This document shows, in pieces, positions 1 to 11,451 of a stretch of DNA of 64,000 bases (the stretch's first letter is position 1; every line of letters starts with the position of its first letter). A model generated the notes under the pieces. That model made no database searches. It saw nothing but the letters and a program-made list of their open reading frames with translations, and had not been told where the DNA came from. The stretch is from Tubulanus polymorphus. Its lineage: Eukaryota; Nemertea; Palaeonemertea; Tubulaniformes; Tubulanidae. The position numbers and the translations under genes are program-made. The DNA lies in NCBI RefSeq assembly GCF_964204645.1, contig NC_134028.1, positions 682,001 to 746,000 on the forward strand, read 5' to 3'.

Positions 1-1061
1 GAATATATCAATCTTCGAATCCAATTGCACGAGAGATAAAGCCTGAGTGGACTCAGTTGATTCAGTTCCACAGTTCCATGATGGTGATGAGTTTGAGTTC
101 ACTCTGAGTTGCAGTGGAACTGGATCAGTGATTCTGATAGTTTACCACACTAGGATAGTTTATAACCAGTGGCCTGCGATTTCTCTCAGTACAGATTTGT
201 TGCTTCTCTCACTCTCTCCCTCTCCCTCTCTCGCTCGCTCTCTCGTCTCTCTCTCTCTCTCCCTCTCCCTCTCGCGCTCGCGTCAGAGACAATAGGAAAT
301 ACTTGTAGACGAACGACCACATTTAAAACTTATTCATCGCATAAAAACATGCGTATATAGATTATGTTATGAAGTGCACTCGAATCAGTGCAACTCATGC
401 AATTCGAAGAGAAGCACTTGCTCAGAAACACAGGAATAATAACCGTTAAAAAGATTTTTATCGGGTGGCAGACTATTTTTCTTCTGTTGAGTGTTATCAG
501 TTTTAAACCAGCGCAGATTAGAAGTAAATTCGGGATTAGTGTTTAGATATTAGATATGGTTTCACTGCGCTAAACACTAAATTTCATAATTATATATAAT
601 ATGGTTAACAATAGATGGACGTTGTTGGACCAATCAGAGAACAGCTGCATGACGCTGGAGTATATGGTCAGTTAGACGTATATTATAACAGGGATCAACT
701 CTCACTGATTTCAATTCCCTTTTGCAATCAGCAACAAAACCAACACCAGCATCATTCGTCAGAGTAGAAATAAACATCACAAAACTGTGGTCGCGTCGAG
801 ATCGCTGCGGCAGAGTCAGAGAGAGCTGCGGGTGATTAACTGCCGTGGATTGTGTGTAGACACTGGAACTACCAGTTAAGTGCACCAAACAAATCCAAAA
901 AAAAACTTAGAGAAAGACAAGTTCTCGGGATTAGCGCTGGATTTAGTACTTTACTGCAGAGATAAACCCGACAGATAAGAGTTATATAGATTCACACGAG
1001 AAAGACAAAACGACAGTGGGAATTAGCTGTCGCACGCACTGCGCCCGTAGATAGAGAGAGA
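1..1061. other. Upstream flank of the first GPCR, no gene seen
   Basis: No coding exon is convincing here. A fragment around 65-130 carries the words TTCAGTTCCACAGTTCC and GTGGAACTGGATC, which recur in inverted-repeat elements near 21.3 and 59.8 kb. A pyrimidine-rich simple repeat follows at 203-284. The rest is plain AT-rich sequence that probably holds the promoter and 5' UTR of the GPCR starting at 1062. I cannot place the transcription start. Confidence 0.4.
203..284. repeat. Imperfect (CT)n pyrimidine tract
   Basis: CTCTCT and CCCTCT runs are interrupted by CGCT. The short open frames across it code only for Ser/Leu/Arg low complexity and are not genes. Confidence 0.8.
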
Positions 1062-2108
1062 ATGATTAATGATTCGGATATGGATGGAATTAATGCGACT
1101 GCCTCGTTTGGTGTAAGTAACAATACTATAGTGAATATAGTTGCTCAGATATTAGTTTATGGCATCCTTCCTTTATCGTTCGTTATCGGAACAATCGGTA
1201 ATATCTGGGCATTGAAAGTATTACTGTCTCCTCACTATACTAAATCATCGACTGGTATTTATATGATCGCTTTAGAGATATTCGATATATCTGTCGTGTC
1301 GATCGCGACTCCCGTTCTATTTGTGAGGATCGTTTTCGAAATGGAAGCGCTGAGTAATGAATTCTGTCAGTTTTATTATTTCCTGTTGATGTTTACTTCT
1401 TCGTCGTCGAATTTAACGATGGCTTTTATGAGTATCGATCGATTGTTTGTCGTCTGGTCGCCGTTCAGAGCTAAAGCGATTTGTACGCCGAAAAAAGCCC
1501 GGATCGTTCTGGCCATCATGGTGATTCTGTTAACAGGATATAGTGTCGGTAGAATCGTTCCCGTTCGTATGTACGACTACGGAACATTGAAAGATTGTGA
1601 TTATCCACTCGGTGGAAATGCCAGACTTTTCGTGTCTTTTTTCCACAACGTGATTCAATTTTTGTTGCCGTTTGTCATCATATTTACTTGTAACGTCACG
1701 ATCGCCACAATACTCGTGTTACAAGCTGGAAAACGTAAAGATATGACAACTGGAACTTCTAAATCACAGAAAAACTTAACTATCATGTTGATTAGTATTT
1801 CTACTGTGTTTCTCGTGTTGAATCTACCTCTGTTCGCATATCGTATATTAAAGTATATGTCGAATGTTGACAGGATAGTATTGAATCTAACCTACTGGGT
1901 GGCCAGGGGTTTCACCGGTTTAAATTCAGCTGTGAATTTCTATCTTTATTGCATGACATCTCAAAGATTTCGAGCACAACTTTGTAAACGTGGTCACAGA
2001 GATAGTCAAGATACTCACACTATCAATTCGATATATCAAACGGCGGATAGCCCAACGGGGGGCGCCAAGCCCATTGATAGTCCAACGGGGAGCGCCAAGC
2101 CCAATTGA
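1062..2108 (+). CDS. Orphan class A (rhodopsin-like) G-protein-coupled receptor, single exon
   Basis: This open frame of 348 residues is a seven-helix receptor at the plasma membrane. The N-terminus carries N-glycosylation sequons (NAT, NNT). TM1 has the GN pair (GNIWALKVLL), the conserved Cys before TM3 is in EFCQFYYF, and the end of TM3 reads SIDRLFVVWSPF, so a DRL replaces DRY. TM7 reads NSAVNFYLY, a relaxed NPxxY. This layout resembles the large peptide-type orphan receptor expansions of invertebrates, but the ligand cannot be inferred. The gene is intronless. The start at 1062 is the first ATG of the frame and leaves an N-terminus of about 30 residues before TM1. The last 25 or so residues come from a 31-bp tandem repeat, so the cytoplasmic tail is probably variable in length. 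Receptor class is sure; subfamily is not. Confidence 0.9.
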   Translation: MINDSDMDGINATASFGVSNNTIVNIVAQILVYGILPLSFVIGTIGNIWALKVLLSPHYTKSSTGIYMIALEIFDISVVSIATPVLFVRIVFEMEALSNEFCQFYYFLLMFTSSSSNLTMAFMSIDRLFVVWSPFRAKAICTPKKARIVLAIMVILLTGYSVGRIVPVRMYDYGTLKDCDYPLGGNARLFVSFFHNVIQFLLPFVIIFTCNVTIATILVLQAGKRKDMTTGTSKSQKNLTIMLISISTVFLVLNLPLFAYRILKYMSNVDRIVLNLTYWVARGFTGLNSAVNFYLYCMTSQRFRAQLCKRGHRDSQDTHTINSIYQTADSPTGGAKPIDSPTGSAKPN

Positions 2109-2176
2109 TGGCCCAACGGCGAGCGCCTAGCCCAATTGATGGCCCAACGGCGAGCGCCTAGCCCAATTGATAGTCC
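2044..2176 (+). repeat. 31-bp tandem repeat overlapping the GPCR stop codon
   Basis: About four units of GATRGYCCAACGGSGAGCGC plus the rest of a 31-bp period. The first two units code for the receptor tail (SPTGxAKPxD), the stop falls in the third, and the repeat runs on into the 3' UTR. A period not divisible by three means that unit gain or loss shifts the frame of the C-terminus. Confidence 0.8.
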
Positions 2177-2740
2177 AAATGATGGATGTTGATACATTCA
2201 CGAAAGAGATTTCACAATAGTACTTCAGTTAGATGTTGTAGCAAGCAAAGTCAATTGGATTTACTACAAGAGTTAGTTCAAAATTGCCGATCAAAGTTCA
2301 AATATACTCTTCACAGAAACAACTGCGTGATGCATCATCTCCCGTAGTTAGATTCATACTCTTCAGTGTGTTATATGATTATAGGTTCAACACAGAGGTT
2401 TTAATTAACAGCAATACACAATTTAAAATGTATGTACTAAGTTTGTAGCCTATATATTTTTGTTTTATTTCTGTGATATGAACGTCCTGTGGACAGTGGA
2501 AGTTACCTTGGAATTTCAGGACATCAGATACCACCATATGATGCGAGCCTTAAGTCAGAGAGCAGTTTTAATATTCTAGAATTATTCATTCATATTTTAA
2601 AGAATGCAGAACTCGAACTGCGAGCTACATCAAGTGTCGCATGTTACATGGGCATTCACTTCCCGGATGTTCACCGAATCTAAATTCAGCTTCGTTTCCC
2701 AGAGGTGGTTTAGTTATATATATTTTGATATGTTTTTTCT

Positions 2741-2746
2741 AATAAA
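2741..2746 (+). terminator. Candidate polyadenylation signal of the first GPCR
   Basis: AATAAA lies about 630 bp past the stop at 2108, the first clear hexamer downstream. The assignment to this gene is inference. Confidence 0.45.
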
Positions 2747-3495
2747 ATGATGAATTCATCGCTACATAAAACAGATCTATGTAGAGTGCAACGAATTGAG
2801 GTATAAAACAATGGTTTAAATTAATCAATTCTATGTATTCAATTCAAGTGAAATATATGAACGGAAATAATTTGTTTCGAGAGCCTGGGAAAATAGGTAT
2901 AAAACATGCGTTGACAGGTGTTTATTAGAATATCATTGTTCATGGTCGGATAATCTGTATTGAATATGTATCTGACATTGAGTATCACTAAATGGTGGAA
3001 TATACGAACACAAATTATATGTATTTGGAGCATAAGAAATAATCAGATTTCAGAAGTAGAATTAATACATATATTGATAATAACAACTTGTTAGATTGGA
3101 TATTTTAGATAAATCGTTCAGTTACAATTTACATTGTTTTAATTAGAAGAAAAACAACCGTTTGGTCGCAGGCTGTTTGTGTTAGTGTCACAACAAAATA
3201 CAACGAGGAAGTTGTGAATAGTTAGATGTGTTTATTGTTCCTCTAGATATCATTTTACACAGAACAAAAATATTAAATAAATTTTTAAAAAGTCACATCA
3301 CAAAAATCACTGTGTTTGATTTGTTTGATAGATAGCGGAGTTTGAAGAATATTTCATTGGATTTGTCGTCTCTGATTTCTCGAGGTGCAAATGAGAATTC
3401 CTATATTGCTGTTAATCATCATCGACTCTAATCAACAAATGCATCGTAATTATCCGGAGGTTCATCTTTTAAAACTATGTGAGAGATGCCGACAA

Positions 3496-3630
<135 letters not shown>

Positions 3631-4088
3631 AATGGTTTTACTCAGCGGCAGGTGACACAGAACCCGGATATTATAGATGTAGCAATCGTGGATCGCGGTT
3701 TGTGTAGGATGGTGCTGAATTCCTAATGAAGATGTGAAAACAGATGTGAAAATGGATTCCAAAATAGTTTATGAATAATCGATAAGTGAAATTAACACTA
3801 AACATAAAATGGGTAAAATAGAAAAAGAAATTTGAATTTGTTTTTACATGTATTGATATCCGGGTTTTGATCTCTATACATTGTAATACCGTCATTCAGA
3901 CGTGTTTATCCCGCGCGTTCGCAGTGGTAATGACAAGTACCATTTGAAGTAGGCTTTTACAAAATTGCCGACTTTCTTGTATAAATATATTGTATTATAC
4001 CGTGGATCGAGTTTCGTATCGGTAAAAAGTAACTGTATCGAGCAATCAGCGAAGTACTTAACCTTTTACTGCGAACAAATACAAGACT

Positions 4089-4353
4089 GGCTGTATCAAC
4101 GGCTGTATCAACGGCTGTATCAACGGGTGTATCAACGGCTGTATCAACGGCTGTATCAACGGCTGAATCAACGGCTGTATCAACGGCTGTATCAACGGCT
4201 GTATCAACGGCTGTATCAACGGCTGTATCAACGGCTGTATCAACGGCTGTATCAACGGCTGTATCAACGGCTGTATCAACGGCTGTATCAACGGCTGTAT
4301 CAACGGCTGTATCAACGGCTGTATCAACGGCTGTATCAACGGCTGTATCAACG
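4089..4353. repeat. 12-bp minisatellite (CTGTATCAACGG)n, about 22 copies
   Basis: Near-perfect 12-bp units with three variant units (GTGTATCAACGG, CTGAATCAACGG and the terminal one). The period is divisible by three, so both strands stay open (LYQR on plus, IQPL on minus). No exon signals surround it, so I do not treat it as coding. Confidence 0.95.
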
Positions 4354-6439
4354 ATCAGGTTAAAACGATATTAGAAAAATTCCTCGATTCTACAATTTTT
4401 AAGATGGTTTTTATACCGGCAGGTCATAGACCTCACGAATCAAAAACATTCTCAAGGTTGATATAATAATGATTTAGAAAATCTAATGTTCTTTATGATA
4501 TGGGATAGAGCACTCGTAAGAACTAAATTAATCTTGTAAAGGATTGGAATTTAATATAAATTTCCCAAGATCATTAAGCCGTTTATGACATGGATTCTGG
4601 ACTCGTAAAACTGTTTATCAAGGACTTTTCAAAGATAATGAAATTGGATTTTAAAATTTACGATGACTTTCATTGTATTTGTAGAATATTATGACAATAT
4701 AAAAGAAATAATTAGAATTGACGCACATTTTCAGTGGATATTAAATAACATATGAATAATGGATTAAAACTTATAACGAACTTTGCGTGTTTAACTGTAA
4801 TATTGTGTTCAGAGACAGACAAAATTCTGTTCACGACAAACTATCATTAATAGCTGAAGAGACAGGACAAAAATACTTCAGGACAGTCGATACTCGGGTT
4901 GCTCCGGGACAGTCGATACTCGGGTTGCTGATTATATTGTTCCAGGCGCCACAATGTCACAACATAAGAATCAGACAGATGACGTCATCGTCTTGCTGTA
5001 TCAGATTACAATATATTGAACTGCACGGATGCAGAGATTGGTCCCGAGACGATGTATTCATCGGTCCACGGTTTAATACCCTCTCACCACAATAGCTACA
5101 TTTCTATGGAAATTAGATACACGAATGTTCGAGAAGTGAAATAAGAAACTTTCAGTCGGGTTGATATTCATATTTCACCCGTTGAAGAATCGAAGGTTTA
5201 TTCTCGTCTAATCTCGACTTTACATATTGAAATAGAAGTGTTATTGTTTATACTGCTGAATACTGGGAACGTCCTGGATAGATTCGACAGTGGTAATAAA
5301 TACTAATAATACTTCAGCGTAATCTCAGTGGAATACCTTATACACAGTAGATCAGGCCGTTGTCTAATGTACTAATTCAATAAACTGGTTAATTACATGG
5401 TTTTTAGTGTTTATGTACTCAGCAATCCAGGGTCGTAGTGAAGAGTTTTCAAGGACAGTTCTTTATTTGACAAAGATAAAACGATACGCGAATAATCCAC
5501 CAAAACTACAGTAATTCAGTTGACCGTAGGATAAGCTTAAACACTTACCCTCAACCCTGGCCCCGAGGGGTTCTAATCAGATGCTTTTGATACCAGGATT
5601 AAGTGTGGAGATTTCAGAAAAAAGGGATTTCTTGAAGTAAATTCATATAAAATACATGAAAATCTGATGCTTTTTGAAAAACTATCCAGCTTGACGCTGA
5701 GAAGAGGATGAAAATATGTATGCAAATTTTGTTCTAGTTCCGGAGAAGAGGGAAAGGTGGCAGCACTATCGATAAAACGACTGTTAGACACCGATTTGTT
5801 CTGATTTTGGAGGCGAACGCCAGATGGTAGCACTATCGATAAAACGAAATCATCGGAGTTGAATAATAATGAGAATCTTAAAGAGATAAGATTCCATTGA
5901 GATAAAAAGTGCCACCACCTCCACCCCAACAAAACAAAACATTTATCATTCCTCTAGCCGTACAATTTGTTATATAAGGCCCGAATCAGCTACCGTACAT
6001 ATTAGAGTGCTTTTGATAAATATTTTGTAAAGACCTTTGAAATTAATCTAATGTAAAAAGCCTCCGAATAATGAATTATTAGTATTGATATTCGAGTTGT
6101 AAGTTGACTGGTGATCAGTAATCACGGGATCGACCCAGTCGTCTACGCGATGATTTGATTTTACGCCGTCGCAAGAAACCGCTTTTCATATTAATTCATT
6201 TATGATAATACAGTTTAATAATAGTAACAATTGTGTCGTTTCAATTATTTCTATTCAGCGGCGCGGTACGCGGTATACAAGTGATAAATTGGCTAAACAT
6301 CTATTCCATTAAATAGCAAATGAATTCTCCAGCAATAGCAGCAGCAGTAGCAGCAGTAACGCGTAGGTCCCGCGGTTGAGAGTCTAGTGGTAGCTGGTGA
6401 CACGCTTCTACGACTTCTGATCGTTGATTAACTATTACG

Positions 6440-6454
6440 CTCTCTCTCTCTCCC

Positions 6455-6516
<62 letters not shown>

Positions 6517-6525
6517 GCTCTCTCT
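6440..6525. repeat. (CT)n microsatellite
   Basis: CT dinucleotides, broken only by two CCGCTC or ACCGCTC interruptions. It lies about 900 bp upstream of the Stum-like start codon, in probable promoter or leader sequence. Confidence 0.9.
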
Positions 6526-6632
6526 GTATCGAGTAAGAGCAAAATATTGTAAATTATCGTTTGAAGTAAGTTGTGATTGACGTTAATGGATTTATCGAAT
6601 GTAGATGTGAGTTGGTGACCGAGTTAATGTCA

Positions 6633-7065
6633 CCAGAGGAGAGGTAAACAGCAGCGGCACCACTGGGACACGTCAGAGGAGAGGTAGACAGCAGCGGCTC
6701 CACTGGGACACGTCAGAGGAGTTAGACTATACCACCGGCAGCAGCGGCTCCACTGGGACACGTCAGAGGAGTTAGACTATACCATGGGTAGCAGCGGCAC
6801 CACTGGGACACGCCAGAGGAGTTAGACTATACCACCGGCAGCAGCGGCTCCACTGGGATACGTCAGAGGAGTTAGACTATACCACGGGTAGCAGCGGCAC
6901 CACTGGGACACGTCAGAGGAGTTAGACTATACCACCGGTAGCAGCGGTACCACTGGGACACGTCAGAGGAGTTAGACTATACCACCAGCAGCAGCGGCTC
7001 CACTGGGACACGTCAGAGGAGTTAGACTATACCAGCAGCAGCAGCGGTACCACTGGGACACACGA
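6633..7065. repeat. 50-bp minisatellite in the leader region of the Stum-like gene
   Basis: About eight to nine units carry GCAGCGGCWCCACTGGGACA followed by CGTCAGAGGAGTTAGACTAT. The first two units are shorter and carry AGAGGAGAGGTAGACAGCAG instead. The array ends about 335 bp before the ATG at 7400 and is probably in the 5' UTR or a 5' intron. Confidence 0.9.
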
Positions 7066-7399
7066 CACGACAATGTTTATCGTCTAATTACAATTCGTGG
7101 CTCCATTCACAGGAAAACAATTCTACTATTGTCCTCATTTAAAGGGAAAATGTGAATAGGGAGTGAAATATGAACTCGCCGACAGTGACAGGAATATAAT
7201 GTGGCGCTAGTCCTTGTGGCAAATGACGAAAAATTGGATTGTTACTTTTTAATGAAGTGAACTATTGTATTACTTCGTGTTAAAAGCTTCGTTGTTTATT
7301 GCTGCTTGGTTAAAACTGACAATTTGTGAAATATGAAATGGCTACGTGTAAACCGTAACAGATTTACTTCTGGAATTATAACTGTGTTTAACGTTTAAA

Positions 7400-10394
7400 A
7401 TGTCATTCGCGATGAGTAAACCGAACCAAAAACAGAAACTCGCGACTAAAAAGAACACATCGAAACCGAAGCCTAAAAATGATTCAAAAAACGATAATGA
7501 ACTGAACGTAATCGAGAATAAGAGGATTTCGAAGATCGAAGATGTGGAAAAGGGTAAAACTATCGCGGCGGTGGTGGTGGGGGCGGCGACCGTGTCTGCG
7601 GAGGAACCTCAGAAATCAAAGACTAAAACAACTGTTGAACATTCAAACTCTAAATCAAGTATCCTACCAACACCTCGGGATAAAAACACTACATCAGTCG
7701 GTGGTAAAATGGCGGTCAAATCTGACGGTACAAATGCAGCAGTTTTGAACAATAACACCAGCACCAGTAACAGCACCAGCAGCGCAGCAGGTGCTCAACA
7801 AGTCACCGGTATAATGAATAACAGTGAGGATAATGTCGCATCAAAGAATTCAGTCCAAAATAACAACAATAACAATAAACTATCGCAGAAAAAAATTCCC
7901 AACAATTCGGATGTTAAGAATGTGAATTTGAACAAACAGTTGAATCAAACAGACTCTAAAGATGTGAGACGGGATAACGAAGTGAGATCTGATAAACAGA
8001 AAATTATTTCCGATGGAAATAAAAAATCAGCAGTAAAAACATTGAACAATGAAACGAGTAAAAAACTACCCGATAAAACATTGATAATAGATATAGATGC
8101 TAAGGACAAGTTAAACAATGATTCTAGTGATAAGAAACCAGTCAATAATCTGGGCGCTTTAGCCAAGAAAAAATGGAGTAAAATCAGCGCTAAAGATTTA
8201 ACATCGGGAAATAATTCACCAGTTCTCGATAAAAAGAGTTTGAACGGTTTGATATTGAATGCTGATAATTTGGACGGATCTTTATCTGTACCGAATACGG
8301 AGGATCGTAATGCCGATACTAAATCTCTATTATCGGTAACATCAGGAGCCCGTCGTGGATCCATCGACTCCCGGCGATCTTTCGATATCGGAGCTCGAGT
8401 TGGTTTGATGCAAGCTACAGTTGTAAACCCTCCAGATACTGATGCCGAGAAACCACGATCTGTAGTTTCTAATGATGATTCTTACATCAGAAATGCGATT
8501 CCATTCCTGCCGTTACCAATAGCTATCATATGCCTGCTGTTCAACATATTTATTCCAGGATTCGGTAAGTTTTTAACGAACTGAATTAAAACATGATTTA
8601 GTATAGGATGTTAGGGTAAATGATACTCGACATTCCCAGATTGAACTGGACGTATGATAATTTTCTAACTGCTAAGATACGAGAAAATGTACGCACGTTC
8701 TATAGCAACAACCAGACACAATAACGTACCGCGACATTAAGAAATATTCGTTTTTAATGCTGCATTCATATTTGTAGACACTCACAAACACTCACAAACA
8801 CTCACTAACACTCGCATACACTCACAGTGGGAGTTTCCTGATAAAGAGCACTCGTTGCTATTAATGCGTTACTGTCGCCTGATTGCATTTAATGTCAAAT
8901 ACAAAAAGAACTCGATCTACCGAATCAACACGAACCAATATTAGATTTCTCTCTACGTCGTCAATGATTGCATTCGTAATGCAATAAATCACGCAACCAG
9001 CACCAAAACTACGTATCTGAAATAGTGCAATTACATGTAGAGTCTCGGACGCTTCATAGTTTATACAAAAAAGATGTAGACTTCGCGAAAAAAATTGGGA
9101 AAGCCCTGGCATATTGGCGAAACCCAAACCATAGACCACTGTAACCCTAACCCTAGCTGGCCGTAACCCTAACCCTAGCAGGGTTCGAACCTGCGACCTA
9201 CTACATGCCGAACGAGCATGCTAACCACTAGACCACTGAGCTCTAGTGACTGGCAGAGTTTGTCAGTTTGTCTGGTCAGTGTGGTGACCCATCGTGTTGT
9301 GGTCACCAGTCAGGTGTTTATTCGTCAAAAAACGTGTATTCTGCCATGATATTTTTCTTAGTTGCGAGAAGAGACTCGTGTATAACCACTACCTCCAGTG
9401 CTGGGATCATTCTCTGGATGAACACGGTCGAGATCTCGCAGAGCACTGATGAAATGTATCAATCTCAGGTTGATAAATCACAGACATCCCGTGTGTGTGT
9501 GTGATTTGATTCTGTTTATTCAGCCGTAGATTTCACCAATAAATATCAATCAATGCTACAATAAAAACAACTTTATTCATTCTCATTCTAATCAATGTTG
9601 CCGATCAGGAGGGTCCCTGATAATAGATTTATTCTCAGGGTTTTGCTGCTGTTCCTGAGTTCATAGCTCATATGGGTGACCCATTTGTCATCCTATAGGG
9701 CCAGCAATAATTCCAATAATGTCCAATATCAAGACCGATTTTTCTAATTTCAGGTACTGTTTTAAGTGGTATTTCGATCTATTGTTGCGGTAAGCCGAGG
9801 GTTCATTCTAAAGACGACCATAAGGCGATTACTTTCTGCGTGAACGTTTGGATCGGACTTTGCCAGCTTTTTACGATACCGCTGTGTTTAGTCGGCTGGT
9901 TCTGGAGTATCGCCTGGGGTATACTGGCCGTTAGTCTTGCAGGTTTGTTACGGGAGATATCGTCATCAATTTCTTGTTCATAGAATCTACCTGAAATGAC
10001 TTTCATATCGGTGAAAATCCCCTGTGACATCACAAAACGAGGGAGTCGTTTCCTTGAATATTCTAGGGGTCCAAGAATTGTCATGGTAGAATCTGTGTAA
10101 AATGTATTTTGTTCGTGGCCTCAGACTGTGGTACACGTGGTTCATGCAATTTCTATGTGTTTAGCTCTAGGGGTTTGATTTATACAAAGTTGTCACGAGA
10201 AAAGTGCTATATCTATAAAACATAGCCATGTTTGATGATAGTTAAATGTCAGATGTTGCATTTTTTCTATATTTTCAGTTCAACACCGGAAAGAACAAAG
10301 AGGAAAAAGAGAACGTGAACTACAGGCGTTAGCAGTTAGCGCTTTCGCCCCTAACGGACCAACCATTCATCCTATACCAGTCGCTGTTCCATAG
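7400..10394 (+). CDS. stum: Stum/Spec3-family membrane protein with long disordered N-terminus
   Basis: Three exons, 7400-8564, 9754-9942 and 10279-10394, join in consistent phase (1,1) to give 489 residues. Residues 1-360 are Lys/Asn/Ser-rich and look disordered. The C-terminal domain (about 360-455) begins IRNAIPFLPLPIAIICLL and has two hydrophobic helices around a Cys/His loop (IYCCGKP), with the second helix ending GWFWSIAWGILAV. This is the Spec3 domain of the fly mechanosensory protein stum, vertebrate STUM (C1orf95) and sea-urchin SPEC3. A basic tail (QHRKEQRGKREREL) and a proline-rich end follow. Stum is needed for proprioceptor dendrite sensing in flies; the role here is inferred from the family. 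Vertebrate STUM is only about 140 residues. The frame has no other ATG upstream with clear support, so the 5' end is the least certain part. Confidence 0.88.
9139..9325 (-). mobile_element. SINE-like element with tRNA-like module (copy 1)
   Basis: On the minus strand, 9174-9243 has an A-box (TGGTCTAGTGG) and a B-box (GGTTCGAACCC) at tRNA-like spacing, followed by a tail of GGGTTAGGGTTACGG repeats. On the other side it carries a body with GTTTGTCTGGTCAGTGTGGT (plus strand), shared with copies near 30.7 and 39.6 kb. It sits in the first intron of the Stum-like gene. Confidence 0.75.
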
Positions 10395-10586
10395 CAATTC
10401 GCTTAGCCGTTATTCTGACTACCGACGCGTAGGAACTGGTGCGCCATCCTCCTAGTGTCCGATGCTCTGACCTAGCTGTGATAACTGGACTCCCTCCCTT
10501 TCAAGACGTGTGATACTATCCACCCGCCCCTCGTTCGGGGAGCGGGCACCCGTCCAACACCTCCCACGTATTCAACTGTTAGCAAA

Positions 10587-10598
10587 AATAAAAATAAA
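10587..10598 (+). terminator. Tandem AATAAA polyadenylation signals of the Stum-like gene
   Basis: Two adjacent AATAAA hexamers lie about 190 bp after the stop at 10392-10394, followed by a T/G-rich stretch (CTCGGTGTCTTTATTC). This is a good fit to a metazoan poly(A) site. Confidence 0.7.
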
Positions 10599-10599
10599 A

Positions 10600-11451
10600 T
10601 ACATATGTAATCTCGGTGTCTTTATTCGTCGTCGATTTCTGGAAGAAGGATTTGTCACAGGTGCAATCGCTTATTGATTTATAGTATATACCGGCTGAAT
10701 GTATAGATGGCGCGTGTGAAATATAGTGCGGAATCGATGAACTTTGCTTCTACTAATTTGACATTAAATAGTTCAGCAGAAATCTGTTGTTGTTTGCTTA
10801 CAAAGGAACCAGCAAAATGTCTTTCAAGATGTTTCTATCAAGGCCCATCGAAATTAGAACTGTCTGTTAGAGCCGGTCCCGTATGGGAGAGCGGTCCTTC
10901 AGAATGTCCAAGGTGAGCGGGTTAGTTGAAAGCAGATCTGCAGAATGTACATGTAAATTCACACGGGACCAAATCCCAGATTCAAGTTTTTTCAATAGGT
11001 TTTTGCAAACCCTCACACAGGCCGGCCTGTCTGTCGTCATGCTCGCCGGCAGTCCCATCGCTTCGAAAATAGTGAAGAATTGACATAAAAACGCGTCGTG
11101 GTGCCCGGACATTTATTGGATTTATTCAGTAAGGATTCTAAACCCAACGGCATCCGACAGAATGAGCTGCGTGTTTTTATTTACATCAGGTTGGATAGTA
11201 CAATTTGCGTACATTTCAGTTCTGTGTCTTGGGCATGTTTGGCGTCCGGACGCGGTTTTTACAATTCACTTACCAGGGCCGGTTCTAAAAACAGCTGCAA
11301 AACTCTTACCCGTCATGTGCTGCCACCTGTACTGTAATTACGTGGCTGACTAATGTCCGCCATTTTGGCTTAAATCGCCGATGAATATTGGATATAAATC
11401 GGCATCCATCTCGTTAATCGTTCGGTTTTAGAACAATTCATAGATTTTAAA
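10600..11451. other. Spacer between the Stum-like gene and TM9SF3
   Basis: Short overlapping open frames on both strands (10707-11353) show no domain, signal peptide or splice pattern. The interval must hold the TM9SF3 promoter and 5' UTR; I cannot locate a TATA or initiator element with confidence. Confidence 0.45.

Noticed and set aside
3965-4363. LYQR repeat protein of 132 residues
   Set aside because: Entirely from the 12-bp minisatellite, with no gene structure around it.
5573-5932. Minus-strand frame of 119 residues
   Set aside because: No domain or signal peptide, an atypical composition, and a partial direct repeat inside it.
9130-9175. Telomere repeat or chromosome end (CCCTAA words)
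   Set aside because: Only two short blocks, tied to the SINE-like element and found again at 39.45 kb.
9174-9243. True tRNA gene
   Set aside because: It has A and B boxes but no foldable acceptor stem, and the same flanks occur at other copies, so it is a SINE part.
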